Notes: generated by a model from the sequence alone, not told the origin. Shown: positions 11,174-20,602, counted from the stretch's first letter. The stretch: 64,000 nucleotides of DNA from Aquibacillus sediminis (GCF_005870085.1 NZ_SZNM01000001.1:124001-188000), one strand, 5' to 3'. Numbers and translations: made by a program.

Positions 11174-11971
11174 CTATGAAAAAAATTGAATAAAATGCAA
11201 TAATGGAAATACAAACAGCCAACTATCAAAGCGATCTAAGATTCCACCATGCCCTGGTAAAATTTTCCCGGAATCTTTCACTTCGTAATGCCTTTTAAAA
11301 GCTGACTCAACAAGATCACCAATCTGTCCAAAAGCAGACGCTAAAATTGTCACAATTAAAACGACGAATGTCGAAGAGTGAACAGGTACAAAGCTATGAA
11401 AGATAATAGCTATGATACATGATAGAAGAATACCACCAACTGCACCTTCTATTGTTTTATTAGGACTTATTTCAGGCCATAACTTCCTTTTTCCAAAAGC
11501 TCGTCCAAAAAAATATGCTCCTGTATCTGTTGCTAATATAACTAATATCCCGTAAAAAATATAGATAAGGCCTTGGTCGGCATCTCTTGTTTGAATGAAA
11601 TAAAAAAAACCAAGTCCTACATAAATAGCTGATAAAACGAAAAAACCTGCATCTTCAAAAGTAAATTTATTTTTTAGTAGTACAGTATAGGATAAGAGCA
11701 ATAATACCACTAATAATGTGATCTCTACTTTTGTAAAATGAAAGTTTCCTATCATTATGTTGTCACTATAAGGGAAAAGTAAAGACCATAACAATAACAA
11801 GGTAATAATGGTAGGTACGGGATAAATGTTTTGCTTTCTCATCTTTAAAAGTTCTAATACGCCAATTGATCCAATTACATACATAATAAGATAAAAAGGC
11901 CAATTTCCATAAAATACGATTGGAAAAAACAAGGCAATGGCAATAATAGCAGTAATAATTCTTATTTTCAT
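11174..11971 (-). CDS. cdsA: Phosphatidate cytidylyltransferase
   Basis: CdsA makes CDP-diacylglycerol from phosphatidic acid and CTP, the branch point to anionic phospholipids. The 265-aa protein is an integral membrane protein with about eight hydrophobic helices. It has the family signature near the C-terminus: GDLVESAFKRHYEVKDSGK followed by LPGHGGILDRFDS. It lies between uppS and dxr with short gaps, as in other Bacillus genomes. Confidence 0.96.
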   Translation of the reverse strand: MKIRIITAIIAIALFFPIVFYGNWPFYLIMYVIGSIGVLELLKMRKQNIYPVPTIITLLLLWSLLFPYSDNIMIGNFHFTKVEITLLVVLLLLSYTVLLKNKFTFEDAGFFVLSAIYVGLGFFYFIQTRDADQGLIYIFYGILVILATDTGAYFFGRAFGKRKLWPEISPNKTIEGAVGGILLSCIIAIIFHSFVPVHSSTFVVLIVTILASAFGQIGDLVESAFKRHYEVKDSGKILPGHGGILDRFDSWLFVFPLLHFIQFFS

Positions 11972-11982
11972 ATTTTCACACC

Positions 11983-12747
11983 TTATATCGACCCGAAGCG
12001 ACGTTTTCTATTTTGATAATCGAACAATGCTTCTTCAAACTTTTCTGCACTAAAATCTGGCCATAACACATCCGTAAACCAAAATTCTGAATAAGCAGCT
12101 TGCCATAATAAAAAGTTACTTAGACGTTGTTCACCACTAGTTCTTATCAATAAATCAGGATCACTTATATTTTTAGTATATAAGTAGTCTTCAAACAAAC
12201 TTTCGTTAATATCATCAATCTGCAACTTTTGATCCTCAACATCCATTACTAATTGTTTCATTGCTTCGACCATTTCATACCTACTACCATAATTTAAGGC
12301 AAAATTTAGGATTAATCCAGTATTTCCTTTTGTTCGCTCTTTGGCATACTTAACTGCCTCTATTGTATGTTGTGGTAATTGACCATCATCGCCAATTGTA
12401 CGAATTTGTACATTCTCTTTCATTAAATCTGGTAAATATGTATTTAAAAACTCCTTAGGAAGTTTCATAATAAAATCCACTTCCGACTTTGGACGTTTCC
12501 AATTTTCCGTTGAAAAGGCATAAAGTGTAAGCACTTTAATCTTATGTTTATTTGCAACCTTCACAATCGTCTTGACAGTATCCATTCCTTGTTTATGCCC
12601 TGCAACTCTTGGTAATCCACGTTTTTTAGCCCAACGACCATTTCCATCCATTATAATGGCTACGTGTTCGGGAATTTTACCATTTGGCAATAAGTTTAAT
12701 TCCTTATCATTTTTTTTATTAAAAAAAGGAAGTCTAATCTTGGCCAT
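11983..12747 (-). CDS. uppS: Undecaprenyl diphosphate synthase (cis-prenyltransferase)
   Basis: UppS condenses farnesyl diphosphate with eight isopentenyl units to make the C55 carrier lipid for the cell wall. The 254-aa product has the P-loop-like HVAIIMDGNGRWAKKRG motif with the catalytic Asp, then GHKQGMDTVK, YAFSTENWKRP and the C-terminal DLLIRTSGEQRLSNFLLWQ signature. It begins an apparent uppS-cdsA-dxr-rseP unit. The region ahead of it holds the frr terminator and a perfect 14-bp inverted repeat. Confidence 0.97.
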   Translation of the reverse strand: MAKIRLPFFNKKNDKELNLLPNGKIPEHVAIIMDGNGRWAKKRGLPRVAGHKQGMDTVKTIVKVANKHKIKVLTLYAFSTENWKRPKSEVDFIMKLPKEFLNTYLPDLMKENVQIRTIGDDGQLPQHTIEAVKYAKERTKGNTGLILNFALNYGSRYEMVEAMKQLVMDVEDQKLQIDDINESLFEDYLYTKNISDPDLLIRTSGEQRLSNFLLWQAAYSEFWFTDVLWPDFSAEKFEEALFDYQNRKRRFGSI

Positions 12748-12770
12748 ACTAATCCTCCATATATAAGCCG

Positions 12771-12855
12771 ATCATTTTGAATAGGTACACGAGCAAGTAT
12801 AATACTTTTTCGCAAAAAGAAAAAGTCCCCTTTTCGTAATACTATTCAAAATGAT
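12771..12855. repeat. Perfect 14-bp inverted repeat upstream of uppS
   Basis: ATCATTTTGAATAG at 12771-12784 is repeated as its exact reverse complement at 12842-12855. The 57-base spacer contains a second hairpin (ACTTTTTC with GAAAAAGT). The pair lies between the frr terminator and the uppS start. A TATACT box falls inside on the minus strand, but its -35 is poor. The arms could be an operator, a long leader stem or a remnant of a small repeat; the sequence does not decide. Confidence 0.6.
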
Positions 12856-12883
12856 GAGGAACAATTCTCTTTAACGTGCAAAA

Positions 12884-12905
12884 ACCCCCTTTTGGTTAAG
12901 AGGGT
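12884..12905 (-). terminator. Rho-independent terminator of pyrH-frr
   Basis: On the minus strand ACCCTCTT pairs with AAGGGGGT (one G-U pair) around a 6-base loop and runs into TTTTTGC. It lies 38 bases after the frr stop. Confidence 0.78.
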
Positions 12906-12942
12906 CTCCATTCAAACTTATTATTATTTACATGGGAATACC

Positions 12943-13500
12943 TTATACTTCCATGATTTGTTGTTCTTTTTCTTCTGCAAGCTTATCGATCTGGTTAATA
13001 TGATTATCTGTTTCTTTCTGCACATCATCTTGATAAGCCTTTAGATCATCTTTCGTAATATCGCCATTTTTTTCGTCTTTTTTCAGTTGATCATTAGAAT
13101 CTCTACGAATATTTCTCACTTGAACTTTTGCTTCTTCAGCATATTTACCTACAACTTTAACTAAATCTTTACGACGTTCCTCTGTTAAAGCTGGAATGTT
13201 AATTCGAATAACATTCCCATCACTAGATGGAGACAAGCCTAAATCAGCTTTTTGAATCCCTTTTTCAATATCGTTTACAGCAGATTTATCGAATGGTGTA
13301 ATCACTAACAAACGTGCTTCTGGTGCAGAGATGGTAGCTAACTGGTTTAATGGTGTTGTTGCGCCATAGTAATCAACGACAACACTGTCAAGGATCGAAG
13401 GTGTTGCTCTACCTGTCCTAACGGTTGCTAGTTGTTTAGAAAATGCTTGAACTGCTTGTGACATCTTTGAGCTTGTTTCTTTAATTAATTGATCAGACAT
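12943..13500 (-). CDS. frr: Ribosome recycling factor
   Basis: The 185-aa protein splits post-termination 70S ribosomes together with EF-G. Typical segments are [19 protein letters not shown] near the N-terminus, the [15 protein letters not shown] region, and [20 protein letters not shown] in the C-terminal helix bundle. It follows pyrH by 2 bases, so the two genes are cotranscribed and probably translationally coupled. Length matches B. subtilis Frr. Confidence 0.97.
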   Translation of the reverse strand: MSDQLIKETSSKMSQAVQAFSKQLATVRTGRATPSILDSVVVDYYGATTPLNQLATISAPEARLLVITPFDKSAVNDIEKGIQKADLGLSPSSDGNVIRINIPALTEERRKDLVKVVGKYAEEAKVQVRNIRRDSNDQLKKDEKNGDITKDDLKAYQDDVQKETDNHINQIDKLAEEKEQQIMEV

Positions 13501-13502
13501 GC

Positions 13503-14249
<747 letters not shown>

Positions 14250-14318
14250 TTAATTTTTCATAAGACTTACTTTTGACTTTGTAGCATGTTCGTACAAATT
14301 TTTAGTAAGTTCTTCTAC

Positions 14319-14336
14319 CCCTATTTGAAAATAGGG
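14319..14336. other. Hairpin in the tsf-pyrH gap, overlapping a second one
   Basis: CCCTATT and AATAGGG form a 7-bp stem with a 4-base loop. The minus-strand CCC arm can instead pair with GGGA just upstream (around 14336-14353), so two structures compete for it. Neither has a strong U tract, so I do not call a terminator. Confidence 0.4.
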
Positions 14337-14364
14337 AACACACTGTGTCCCCTTTTCAACTCAA

Positions 14365-15249
14365 TTATTTTTTAACTTGGCTCATTACTTCTTCAGCAAA
14401 GTTATCTTCTCTTTTTTCCATTCCTTCACCTACTTGGTAACGTACAAAGCCTTTAACAGTAGCTCCTTTACTTTCTACTACTTGTTTAACCTTTTGGTCA
14501 GGGTCTTTAACGAAGCTTTGCTCTAACAAGCAGATTTCTTCGAAGAATTTGCTAAGACGACCTTCTACCATTTTTTCAACAATATGTTCTGGTTTGCCTT
14601 CGTTTAGTGCTTGTGTTTTTAAAACTTCGCGTTCTCTTTCAACTTCTTCTTCAGATACAGCGTCACGAGAAACATAACGAGGGTTTACAGCTGCAATATG
14701 CATCGCAACATCTTTAGCTGCTGCTTCATCTGTCGTACCTTCTAATAGAACTAGTGAACCGATGCTACCACCCATATGGATATATGGACCAAATGCATCA
14801 TTATCTGATTTCTCCATGATTGTGAAACGACGAAGAGATAATTTCTCACCGATTTTCGCAATATTAGAATTGATATACTCTTCTAATGTTTCTCCATCAC
14901 CATGAAGATTTTGTTTCAATGCATCTTCAACAGATTCAGGTTTTTGACTTACTAAGTGCTTACCTAATTCACTTAAAAGGTCTTTGAACTGGTCATTTTT
15001 TGTAACAAAGTCTGTTTCACAGTTCATTTCTAGTAGTACTGCTGTATTTCCTTCTACTTCCACATGTGTAGAACCTTCTGCAGCAATACGGTCTGCTTTT
15101 TTAGCCGCTTTTGAAATACCTTTTTCACGTAAGTAATCAACCGCTTTATCGATGTCACCATCTGTTTCTGTTAAAGCTTTTTTACAATCCATCATTCCAG
15201 CACCAGTTTTTTCACGAAGTTCTTTTACCATTTTTGCAGTTACTGCCAT
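14365..15249 (-). CDS. tsf: Elongation factor Ts
   Basis: EF-Ts is the nucleotide exchange factor for EF-Tu. The N-terminal UBA-like domain reads [19 protein letters not shown], and the core contains the conserved [13 protein letters not shown] segment. An upstream ATG at 15255 lies only 2 bases from the AAGGAGG SD, whereas the ATG at 15249 has 8-base spacing and gives the usual MAVTAKMV N-terminus and 294 aa. A 226-base gap with a terminator-like hairpin separates it from rpsB. Confidence 0.97.
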   Translation of the reverse strand: MAVTAKMVKELREKTGAGMMDCKKALTETDGDIDKAVDYLREKGISKAAKKADRIAAEGSTHVEVEGNTAVLLEMNCETDFVTKNDQFKDLLSELGKHLVSQKPESVEDALKQNLHGDGETLEEYINSNIAKIGEKLSLRRFTIMEKSDNDAFGPYIHMGGSIGSLVLLEGTTDEAAAKDVAMHIAAVNPRYVSRDAVSEEEVEREREVLKTQALNEGKPEHIVEKMVEGRLSKFFEEICLLEQSFVKDPDQKVKQVVESKGATVKGFVRYQVGEGMEKREDNFAEEVMSQVKK

Positions 15250-15433
15250 TTTCATTTCCTCCTTGTTTAAATCTAACCTATTATCATATGAATGGGATGT
15301 TGGTTCATGTATGTGTCAGTTCGTATCTATGTTATTTATTTCCGAATTGTGCCAACGTCATTCTTGTGTGGGTTAAATCTTACATTTTTTCATTGATTTA
15401 GGAAAAATATCCAACCTAAGATTCTTTAAAAAA

Positions 15434-15461
15434 GGTGATAAAAGGTTCCCCTCTTATCACC
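15434..15461 (-). terminator. Terminator or attenuator between rpsB and tsf
   Basis: On the minus strand GGTGATAA and TTATCACC form a perfect 8-bp stem followed by TTTTTT. It starts 14 bases after the rpsB stop. Since tsf normally depends on the rpsB promoter, it may be leaky. I saw no convincing separate tsf promoter in the gap. Confidence 0.78.
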
Positions 15462-15475
15462 CTTTAAAACCTTTG

Positions 15476-16210
15476 TTACTCTTGTACGGTTTCAGTTGCT
15501 TGTTCTACTTCAGCCTCTTCTGTTACTTCTCCTTGTTTCGCTTCTAGGATAGCATCAGCCATTTTAGAAGTAAGAAGTTTCACAGCACGAATTGCATCAT
15601 CATTCGCTGGGATCACATAATCGATCTCATCAGGATCACAGTTTGTATCAACAATTCCTACGATTGGAATATTTAATTTGTGTGCCTCAGCTACCGCAAT
15701 ACGCTCTTTACGCGGATCGATAATGAACATAACATCTGGTAATTTCTTCATATCTTCAATTCCACCAAGGAATTTAACTAGTCTTTCTTTCTCTTTAAGT
15801 AAGCCAACTACTTCTTTCTTTGGAAGAACATCAAATGTTCCATCTTCTTCCATACGCTTAATGTCTTTAAGACGATTAATACGTTTACGGATTGTTTCAA
15901 AGTTTGTTAGTGTACCACCTAACCAACGTTGGTTAACAAAGTACATACCTGAACGAATTGCTTCATCTTTAACAGATTCTTGTGCTTGTTTTTTAGTACC
16001 TACAAATAGAACAGTACCACCATCAGCAGCAACGTCCTTAATATAGTTGTACGCTTCATCAACCTTTTTCACTGTTTTTTGAAGGTCGATGATATAAATA
16101 CCATTACGCTCTGTGAAGATATATTTCTTCATTTTTGGATTCCAGCGACGAGTTTGGTGTCCGAAATGCACACCAGCTTCAAGTAGCTGTTTCATTGAAA
16201 TAACTGCCAT
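15476..16210 (-). CDS. rpsB: 30S ribosomal protein S2
   Basis: The 244-aa S2 protein has the hallmark [20 protein letters not shown] at the N-terminus, the [14 protein letters not shown] segment and [18 protein letters not shown]. The acidic C-terminal tail is typical of Bacillus. Upstream are a strong sigma-A promoter (16330-16358) and a structured leader of about 110 bases. The -35 box lies only 6 bases from the swrB stop, with no terminator between, so transcripts of the flagellar operon may run into rpsB. Confidence 0.97.
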   Translation of the reverse strand: MAVISMKQLLEAGVHFGHQTRRWNPKMKKYIFTERNGIYIIDLQKTVKKVDEAYNYIKDVAADGGTVLFVGTKKQAQESVKDEAIRSGMYFVNQRWLGGTLTNFETIRKRINRLKDIKRMEEDGTFDVLPKKEVVGLLKEKERLVKFLGGIEDMKKLPDVMFIIDPRKERIAVAEAHKLNIPIVGIVDTNCDPDEIDYVIPANDDAIRAVKLLTSKMADAILEAKQGEVTEEAEVEQATETVQE

Positions 16211-16260
16211 TCTTTTTTCCTCCTATTTTTTGGTTTATCCTCCGTCTGCTTCATCTTTAC

Positions 16261-16317
16261 GTAAGAACTAATCATTCGACTAGCACCTCTTACCTAATCC
16301 ACAGGCGTGTGTGATTA
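16261..16317 (-). ncRNA. Structured rpsB leader with two hairpins
   Basis: The first hairpin in the transcript pairs TAATC+CACA with TGTG+GATTA around loop CGCC, with a 1-base bulge (16295-16317). The second pairs GTAAGA with TCTTAC outside CTAGTC/GATTAG around loop GAAT (16261-16293). Both lie between the promoter and the rpsB SD. Autogenous control by S2 is known in other bacteria. That this leader does the same job is inference, and I cannot match it to a named family. Confidence 0.5.
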
Positions 16318-16329
16318 ACACCGAAAATA

Positions 16330-16358
16330 AATATACCATATATAATTCGAGCAATCAA
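16330..16358 (-). promoter_or_regulatory. Sigma-A promoter of rpsB
   Basis: On the minus strand the -35 box is TTGATT (16353-16358), the spacer is 17 bases and the -10 box is TATATT (16330-16335). Transcription would start near 16323, giving a leader of about 110 bases. Confidence 0.75.
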
Positions 16359-16364
16359 GCAATT

Positions 16365-16886
16365 TTATGAGTTTTTCCGATAGAATTTTAACATTAACTC
16401 GACTTCCGTTTTCCCACAATCTAATTTTTTTGCAATATCATTGACAGAATATCCTTGATCATATAATGAGTAAACAGTTGCCGAAGTAGATTGTTCGACA
16501 ATATCCTCTTTATCATTTATTAGAGGCGGTTGATAGTTATTTGGTTGGTTACTTAGACTTGTGTCACGCTTATTCTCTTTTGAACTATAGGTTCGTTGAA
16601 CTGTGGAAGAAGAACGCTTCACCGCTGTTGCTTTTTTCTCCATAATATCTTCTTCACTCGATTGTTGTTGATGCTCTTTAACAGGAAAATGATCTAATAG
16701 CTTTTGATTTTCCTCTTTTAATTCTACTAGGTATACCGAGAATAATTCTTCTATTTCCTTCATCGATTGGGTTTGTTTCTTTGCTAATTGATCTGCTCGC
16801 TTTAATTTCGTCATCATGACTCGAATGATAATAAACGTCATGAGGTGCAAAATTAAGCTAATCACCAATATAAATGTTACCATCAT
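16365..16886 (-). CDS. swrB: SwrB (YlxL)-like membrane-anchored flagellar assembly factor
   Basis: The 173-aa protein has one N-terminal membrane segment (residues 1-25) and a coiled-coil stretch around 28-65. A low-complexity linker is followed by a C-terminal helix-turn-helix-like end (YDQGYSVNDIAKKLDCGKTE). This layout and the place at the end of the fla/che operon match B. subtilis SwrB, which promotes swarming and flagellar basal-body maturation. Either of two adjacent ATGs (16886 or 16883) could start it. It is separated from sigD here by two extra genes. Confidence 0.82.
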   Translation of the reverse strand: MMVTFILVISLILHLMTFIIIRVMMTKLKRADQLAKKQTQSMKEIEELFSVYLVELKEENQKLLDHFPVKEHQQQSSEEDIMEKKATAVKRSSSTVQRTYSSKENKRDTSLSNQPNNYQPPLINDKEDIVEQSTSATVYSLYDQGYSVNDIAKKLDCGKTEVELMLKFYRKNS

Positions 16887-16894
16887 ATCCCTCT

Positions 16895-17197
16895 TTAACC
16901 ATTAATATCAATTTGTTTACCGAGATAAGGATGGTTTAACTCCTCATCATGTTGATTTGTCTCATTAGTGTTCGATGTGCCTCGATCCACTTCCCTATTG
17001 CGTTGGGGCTTATTGTTCACATCATCCTTTTGTTGATAATCATTCACTCGTTTTCGTTTTTTTGTGTCAAGTTCAATTTGATCTTTTGCTAGTAAATGTT
17101 GTGTTTGCTGTCCCCTTTGATCCATTTGTTCTTGTAATTTACCCGCATCTTGTGTGCGCGGAAGAGCAACTTGCATTTCGACCGATTTCCAACTCAT
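16895..17197 (-). CDS. Small hydrophilic protein of unknown function in the fla/che operon
   Basis: I do not recognise a function. The 100-aa product is very polar, with a compact start (SWKSVEMQVALPRTQDAGK). A Q/K/R/D/N-rich middle is likely unstructured, and the end reads HPYLGKQIDING. It has no signal peptide or membrane segment. It lies 8 bases before swrB and 35 bases after the FapA-family gene, so it belongs to the operon. The ordered ends around a disordered middle suggest a real small protein rather than a chance frame. Confidence 0.72.
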   Translation of the reverse strand: MSWKSVEMQVALPRTQDAGKLQEQMDQRGQQTQHLLAKDQIELDTKKRKRVNDYQQKDDVNNKPQRNREVDRGTSNTNETNQHDEELNHPYLGKQIDING

Positions 17198-17232
17198 TAT
17201 ATCGCATCCTTTATTTTTAAAGTAAAATGCTA

Positions 17233-18609
17233 TTAAAGCGAATGAATTGTAATTTCTTGATTGTCTAGGATTGCTTTTACATAATGATAGACAGTATGAA
17301 TATACTTCCTATACTTATGTAAAGATAATTCAACATTTGGGTAAATGGTTCCTTTCACAACAAGGTGTAAATCCTCTTGATTACTCATGATCATTTTTAG
17401 ATTTACAAGGTCTTCTTGTTTTTCTTCCAATTGCTTCTTCGTTACTCTTATTGATCGTTGTTGCTTTATCAACAGGAGTTTTTCCTTTTGATTCAATCCA
17501 CTTAAGGCATGTTTTTTTATTAGTTGATCACCTAATTTGACTAACTTTTGCTCAGTTTCGATCAATTCTTTTTTTTCCTGGATGAGTTGTTGTTCCATCT
17601 GTTGTGCTTTTTTATTAATTCCTATAGCTATCAATGTTTTTGTCCCTAATTTATTACCTATATTTTTTGCTTCTATTCGTTTTCCAGCTGAAACAATTCC
17701 GCCGATTATGTTCCCATTTTGACAATAGATCGATTTTTTAGCAATGCAATGGCTATGTATAATCGATTTTCCGACATAAAGGTTACCATCCGCTTCGACT
17801 GTTCCTTGATTTATATCATTCACTTTTATATCCTGACCTGCTATTAGTTTTCCTTTTCCTAATCCTACAAACCCTTCAGATATATAAATACTGCCTCCTG
17901 CTGTTATAGAAGCGGCCTCCACTAAACCCTCAATGGTCACATCTCCCGCAGCTGTTATAGAATAACCAGTCGGTATGTTCCCATGAATCGTCACAGAACC
18001 AACAAAATCTATATTACCTGTTTTCATATCTAAGTCGCCATGAACTTCGTAGGAGGGATAAACATGAATTCGATTATGTTTAATCGATAATTGACCATTT
18101 TGTGTAGCCTCAAAGACACGGTTCTTTTTATTATAGCTGACATTCTTTCCAGGTTTTATACTTATAGGTTTTCCAGGTGTTGCCTGAATTATATTTCCGC
18201 AAATATCCATTCCTTCTGTCCCGTTTGTTGGTGGTGTAATATGTGCAATCTGATCACCTGTTTGAACAGAAGGAATTATCATTACATCTCTAAAATTTCG
18301 CTTTTGGTTTTTATTGACAAGGTTCGTTGTCTTCACATCCGAGTAATGAATTTGTCCGTTTTTACCATGTTTTTGGGGAAGACCTTTTGCAACTATAATT
18401 GGAAATTCATGCGGTTGAATACCATCGACTATTTTTTCAATTTCTGAATCCAACAAACCATAAATAATGTTGTGATTTTTTAAGTATGCTACTATCTCAC
18501 CTTTCGTCACGTTAATAGTTAACGGATTGCTTATTTCTTTTAGTTCAAGTGAAGCGGACATCAAATCTTTTGAAAGGCTTAATTGAAATATTTCATCTAC
18601 ACGTTGCAT
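17233..18609 (-). CDS. FapA-family (DUF342) beta-helix protein
   Basis: About 458 aa. The central region (about 170-330) is rich in short G- and I/V-containing repeats (GDLDMKTGNIDFVGSVTIHG, AGDVTIEGLVEAASITAGG), which form the right-handed beta-helix of the FapA/DUF342 family. A Q/K/E-rich coiled coil (about 335-410) follows. I chose the ATG at 18609, which has a GGGGGA SD, over the frame start at 18630. The gene lies between sigD and the small gene, where B. subtilis has none. Its role is unknown; polymer-, surface- or motility-related functions are only guesses from context. Confidence 0.82.
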   Translation of the reverse strand: MQRVDEIFQLSLSKDLMSASLELKEISNPLTINVTKGEIVAYLKNHNIIYGLLDSEIEKIVDGIQPHEFPIIVAKGLPQKHGKNGQIHYSDVKTTNLVNKNQKRNFRDVMIIPSVQTGDQIAHITPPTNGTEGMDICGNIIQATPGKPISIKPGKNVSYNKKNRVFEATQNGQLSIKHNRIHVYPSYEVHGDLDMKTGNIDFVGSVTIHGNIPTGYSITAAGDVTIEGLVEAASITAGGSIYISEGFVGLGKGKLIAGQDIKVNDINQGTVEADGNLYVGKSIIHSHCIAKKSIYCQNGNIIGGIVSAGKRIEAKNIGNKLGTKTLIAIGINKKAQQMEQQLIQEKKELIETEQKLVKLGDQLIKKHALSGLNQKEKLLLIKQQRSIRVTKKQLEEKQEDLVNLKMIMSNQEDLHLVVKGTIYPNVELSLHKYRKYIHTVYHYVKAILDNQEITIHSL

Positions 18610-18642
18610 AACTAATCCCCCTGTTATCAATTTTCAAACATT

Positions 18643-19407
18643 TTAACGGGGTAATCTAGTTCTTAGCTTAAACAGTGCTTGTTTATGAATTTGTGAAATC
18701 CTTGATGTCGTCAGTTCTAACACATGTCCAATCTCAGTTAGTGATAACTCCTCTTTATAGAACAGGCTAAGAACTAATTGTTCATTCGCATTCAATGTTT
18801 GAATTGCTTCTTCTAATTCTACTATATCTTCTTGATTCGTTACTAGATTTTCAGGATTTTTCTTTTCATCATTAGGGATTAAATAACCAATCCCCTCTTT
18901 ATAATCATGGTGATCACTCGGTTTCTCTTCCATTGACATAAGGTTCGCACATAGTGTATCTTTTATGATTTCTTCTACATCATTTGGACTCATCTGTAAT
19001 TCGGTTGCAATTTCCTTTGAGGTTGGTTCGCGTTGAAGTTGTTGTTCAAGTTTATGTGACATACGCTCAATTGATTTCGCTTTATCTCGTATTGATCTAG
19101 GTAACCAATCTTCTTTACGTAATCCGTCCATGATCGCTCCTCGGATACGAAAAGAAGCATACGTATCAAACTTAAGATCCCTTGATGTATCAAATTTGTA
19201 TAATGCATCATATAATCCAAATAGCCCTAAGCTTTTTAAGTCATCCTTACTTACACTATTAGGTAAATGAACAGCTATCCTTTCAACGTGGTAATTAACT
19301 AAATAAAGATAGCATTCAATTAATTGATTCGCAGTATCATTATTATTTTTATCTTTCATCCATGTTTCCCATAATTGTTGATCTTTTCTTGATGTTTTAT
19401 TGGACAT
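18643..19407 (-). CDS. sigD: Flagellar sigma factor SigD (sigma-28/FliA type)
   Basis: The 254-aa sigma factor has the exact length of B. subtilis SigD. It drives late flagellar, chemotaxis and autolysin genes. Region 2 shows LKSLGLFGLYDALYKFD and TYASFRIRGAIMDGLRKEDW, and region 4 ends with the helix-turn-helix EELSLTEIGHVLELTTSRIS. An AGGTGA SD precedes the ATG. It follows cheD by 80 bases near the distal end of the fla/che operon, a position known to limit SigD levels in B. subtilis. Confidence 0.96.
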   Translation of the reverse strand: MSNKTSRKDQQLWETWMKDKNNNDTANQLIECYLYLVNYHVERIAVHLPNSVSKDDLKSLGLFGLYDALYKFDTSRDLKFDTYASFRIRGAIMDGLRKEDWLPRSIRDKAKSIERMSHKLEQQLQREPTSKEIATELQMSPNDVEEIIKDTLCANLMSMEEKPSDHHDYKEGIGYLIPNDEKKNPENLVTNQEDIVELEEAIQTLNANEQLVLSLFYKEELSLTEIGHVLELTTSRISQIHKQALFKLRTRLPR

Positions 19408-19487
19408 CGAATCACCTCGTCAGTACCTATTAAAAGACGTTTAAAAAGTTTGGTAATAAAAGCGCAAACGATTTACGAATTCATTCC

Positions 19488-19979
19488 CTATATTTCACCT
19501 ATTCCTTGGTTTACTGTTTTAATTTTTAACATTCCAGTATCCGTATTAAATTCAATTGTTCTCCCACTATTTCCTCCAACATCTTTTGCAATAACTGGGA
19601 TGCGATGTTTTTCCAAACGCTTAAGAACAGCCTCTGTATTCCTTTTTCCCACTCTCAATGTGTCATTGGATGAAGTAAATGTAAACATTTGTGCTCCACC
19701 TGCTAACTTTGATTTCATTGCATAAGTCTTTGCGCCTTGATCGATTAATAATTGCACAAGTAAATCGATTGCTGTATCCGCATATTTCATTTGATTTTGG
19801 TTTTTATCTTTCGAAAGTTCAGAACTTGGTAACATAATATGAGCAAGCCCTGCTATTTTCGATGATAAGTCATAAATGACAACCCCGACACATGATCCCA
19901 GACCAGATGTACGTAATAATTCTGGTGATTTCGCCACTTTTAAATCTGCAATTCCCACTTTTACCACTGTAGCATTCAT
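19488..19979 (-). CDS. cheD: Chemoreceptor glutamine deamidase CheD
   Basis: CheD deamidates receptor glutamines and stimulates the phosphatase CheC. The 163-aa protein keeps the catalytic residues of the family in context: Thr24 and Cys30 in LRTSGLGSCVGV and His47 in GLAHIMLP. The ATG overlaps the cheC stop by 4 bases, so CheC and CheD are probably made in a coupled way, fitting their known complex. Confidence 0.96.
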   Translation of the reverse strand: MNATVVKVGIADLKVAKSPELLRTSGLGSCVGVVIYDLSSKIAGLAHIMLPSSELSKDKNQNQMKYADTAIDLLVQLLIDQGAKTYAMKSKLAGGAQMFTFTSSNDTLRVGKRNTEAVLKRLEKHRIPVIAKDVGGNSGRTIEFNTDTGMLKIKTVNQGIGEI

Positions 19980-20602
19980 TCACTAACACCTAATGCATCA
20001 AATAATTTACTGAATGCCCCTGGATCTGGTAATAGGAAAAAATGACCGTTGGTTGAATCGTGATTGGAGTCATGATCTTTAATAATTGTATCAATAATGA
20101 TGGCGTAATCACTTTCCTGTGATAATTCTATTAAGCCTTGTGTTAATACAGCTCCTGCCATATCCATTGTCAAGGAAGGTACGGATGGATGAATCGCCAA
20201 TTTCGTAAAATCAGATAAAGCTGATAAATAGGAGCCAGCTAATATGTTACCTAACTCTTGTATAGCTGATAATCCTATTTCATCAAGATCATCGAATGAA
20301 AATTGCACATCACCAGTTATTTTATGAACAAAAGATTCTGCTTGCGTTGGAGAAAGAACAAAAAACATGTTACCAGGAAAATCACCTGATAACCTTAGAA
20401 ATATAGAAACTACGATTTCCTCAGCCCCACCAACAATATCCATCATTTCATTAAAATCAAGTAATCGGACAGAAGGTACTTTCATTTCTACTCTTCTATT
20501 TAATAATTTTGATAAAGAAGTTGTTGCATTTCCGGAACCAATATTCCCTATTTCTTTAAGAACATCTAAATGATAATTTGATAGTTGGTCTATATAAGTC
20601 AT
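19976..20602 (-). CDS. cheC: CheY-P phosphatase CheC
   Basis: The 208-aa protein has two copies of the CheC/FliY/CheX active-site helix: KEIGNIGSGNATTSLSKLL near residue 15 and IGLSAIQELGNILAGSYLSA near 110. CheC removes phosphate from CheY-P and, with CheD, takes part in adaptation. In B. subtilis it follows cheW; here it lies 13 bases after cheB, with cheA and cheW missing. Confidence 0.95.
   Translation of the reverse strand: MTYIDQLSNYHLDVLKEIGNIGSGNATTSLSKLLNRRVEMKVPSVRLLDFNEMMDIVGGAEEIVVSIFLRLSGDFPGNMFFVLSPTQAESFVHKITGDVQFSFDDLDEIGLSAIQELGNILAGSYLSALSDFTKLAIHPSVPSLTMDMAGAVLTQGLIELSQESDYAIIIDTIIKDHDSNHDSTNGHFFLLPDPGAFSKLFDALGVSE

Noticed and set aside
12785-12841. A uppS promoter inside the inverted repeat
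   Set aside because: A TATACT box is present on the minus strand, but the 17-base-upstream hexamer (TTTTTC) is a poor -35, so I did not list it as a promoter.
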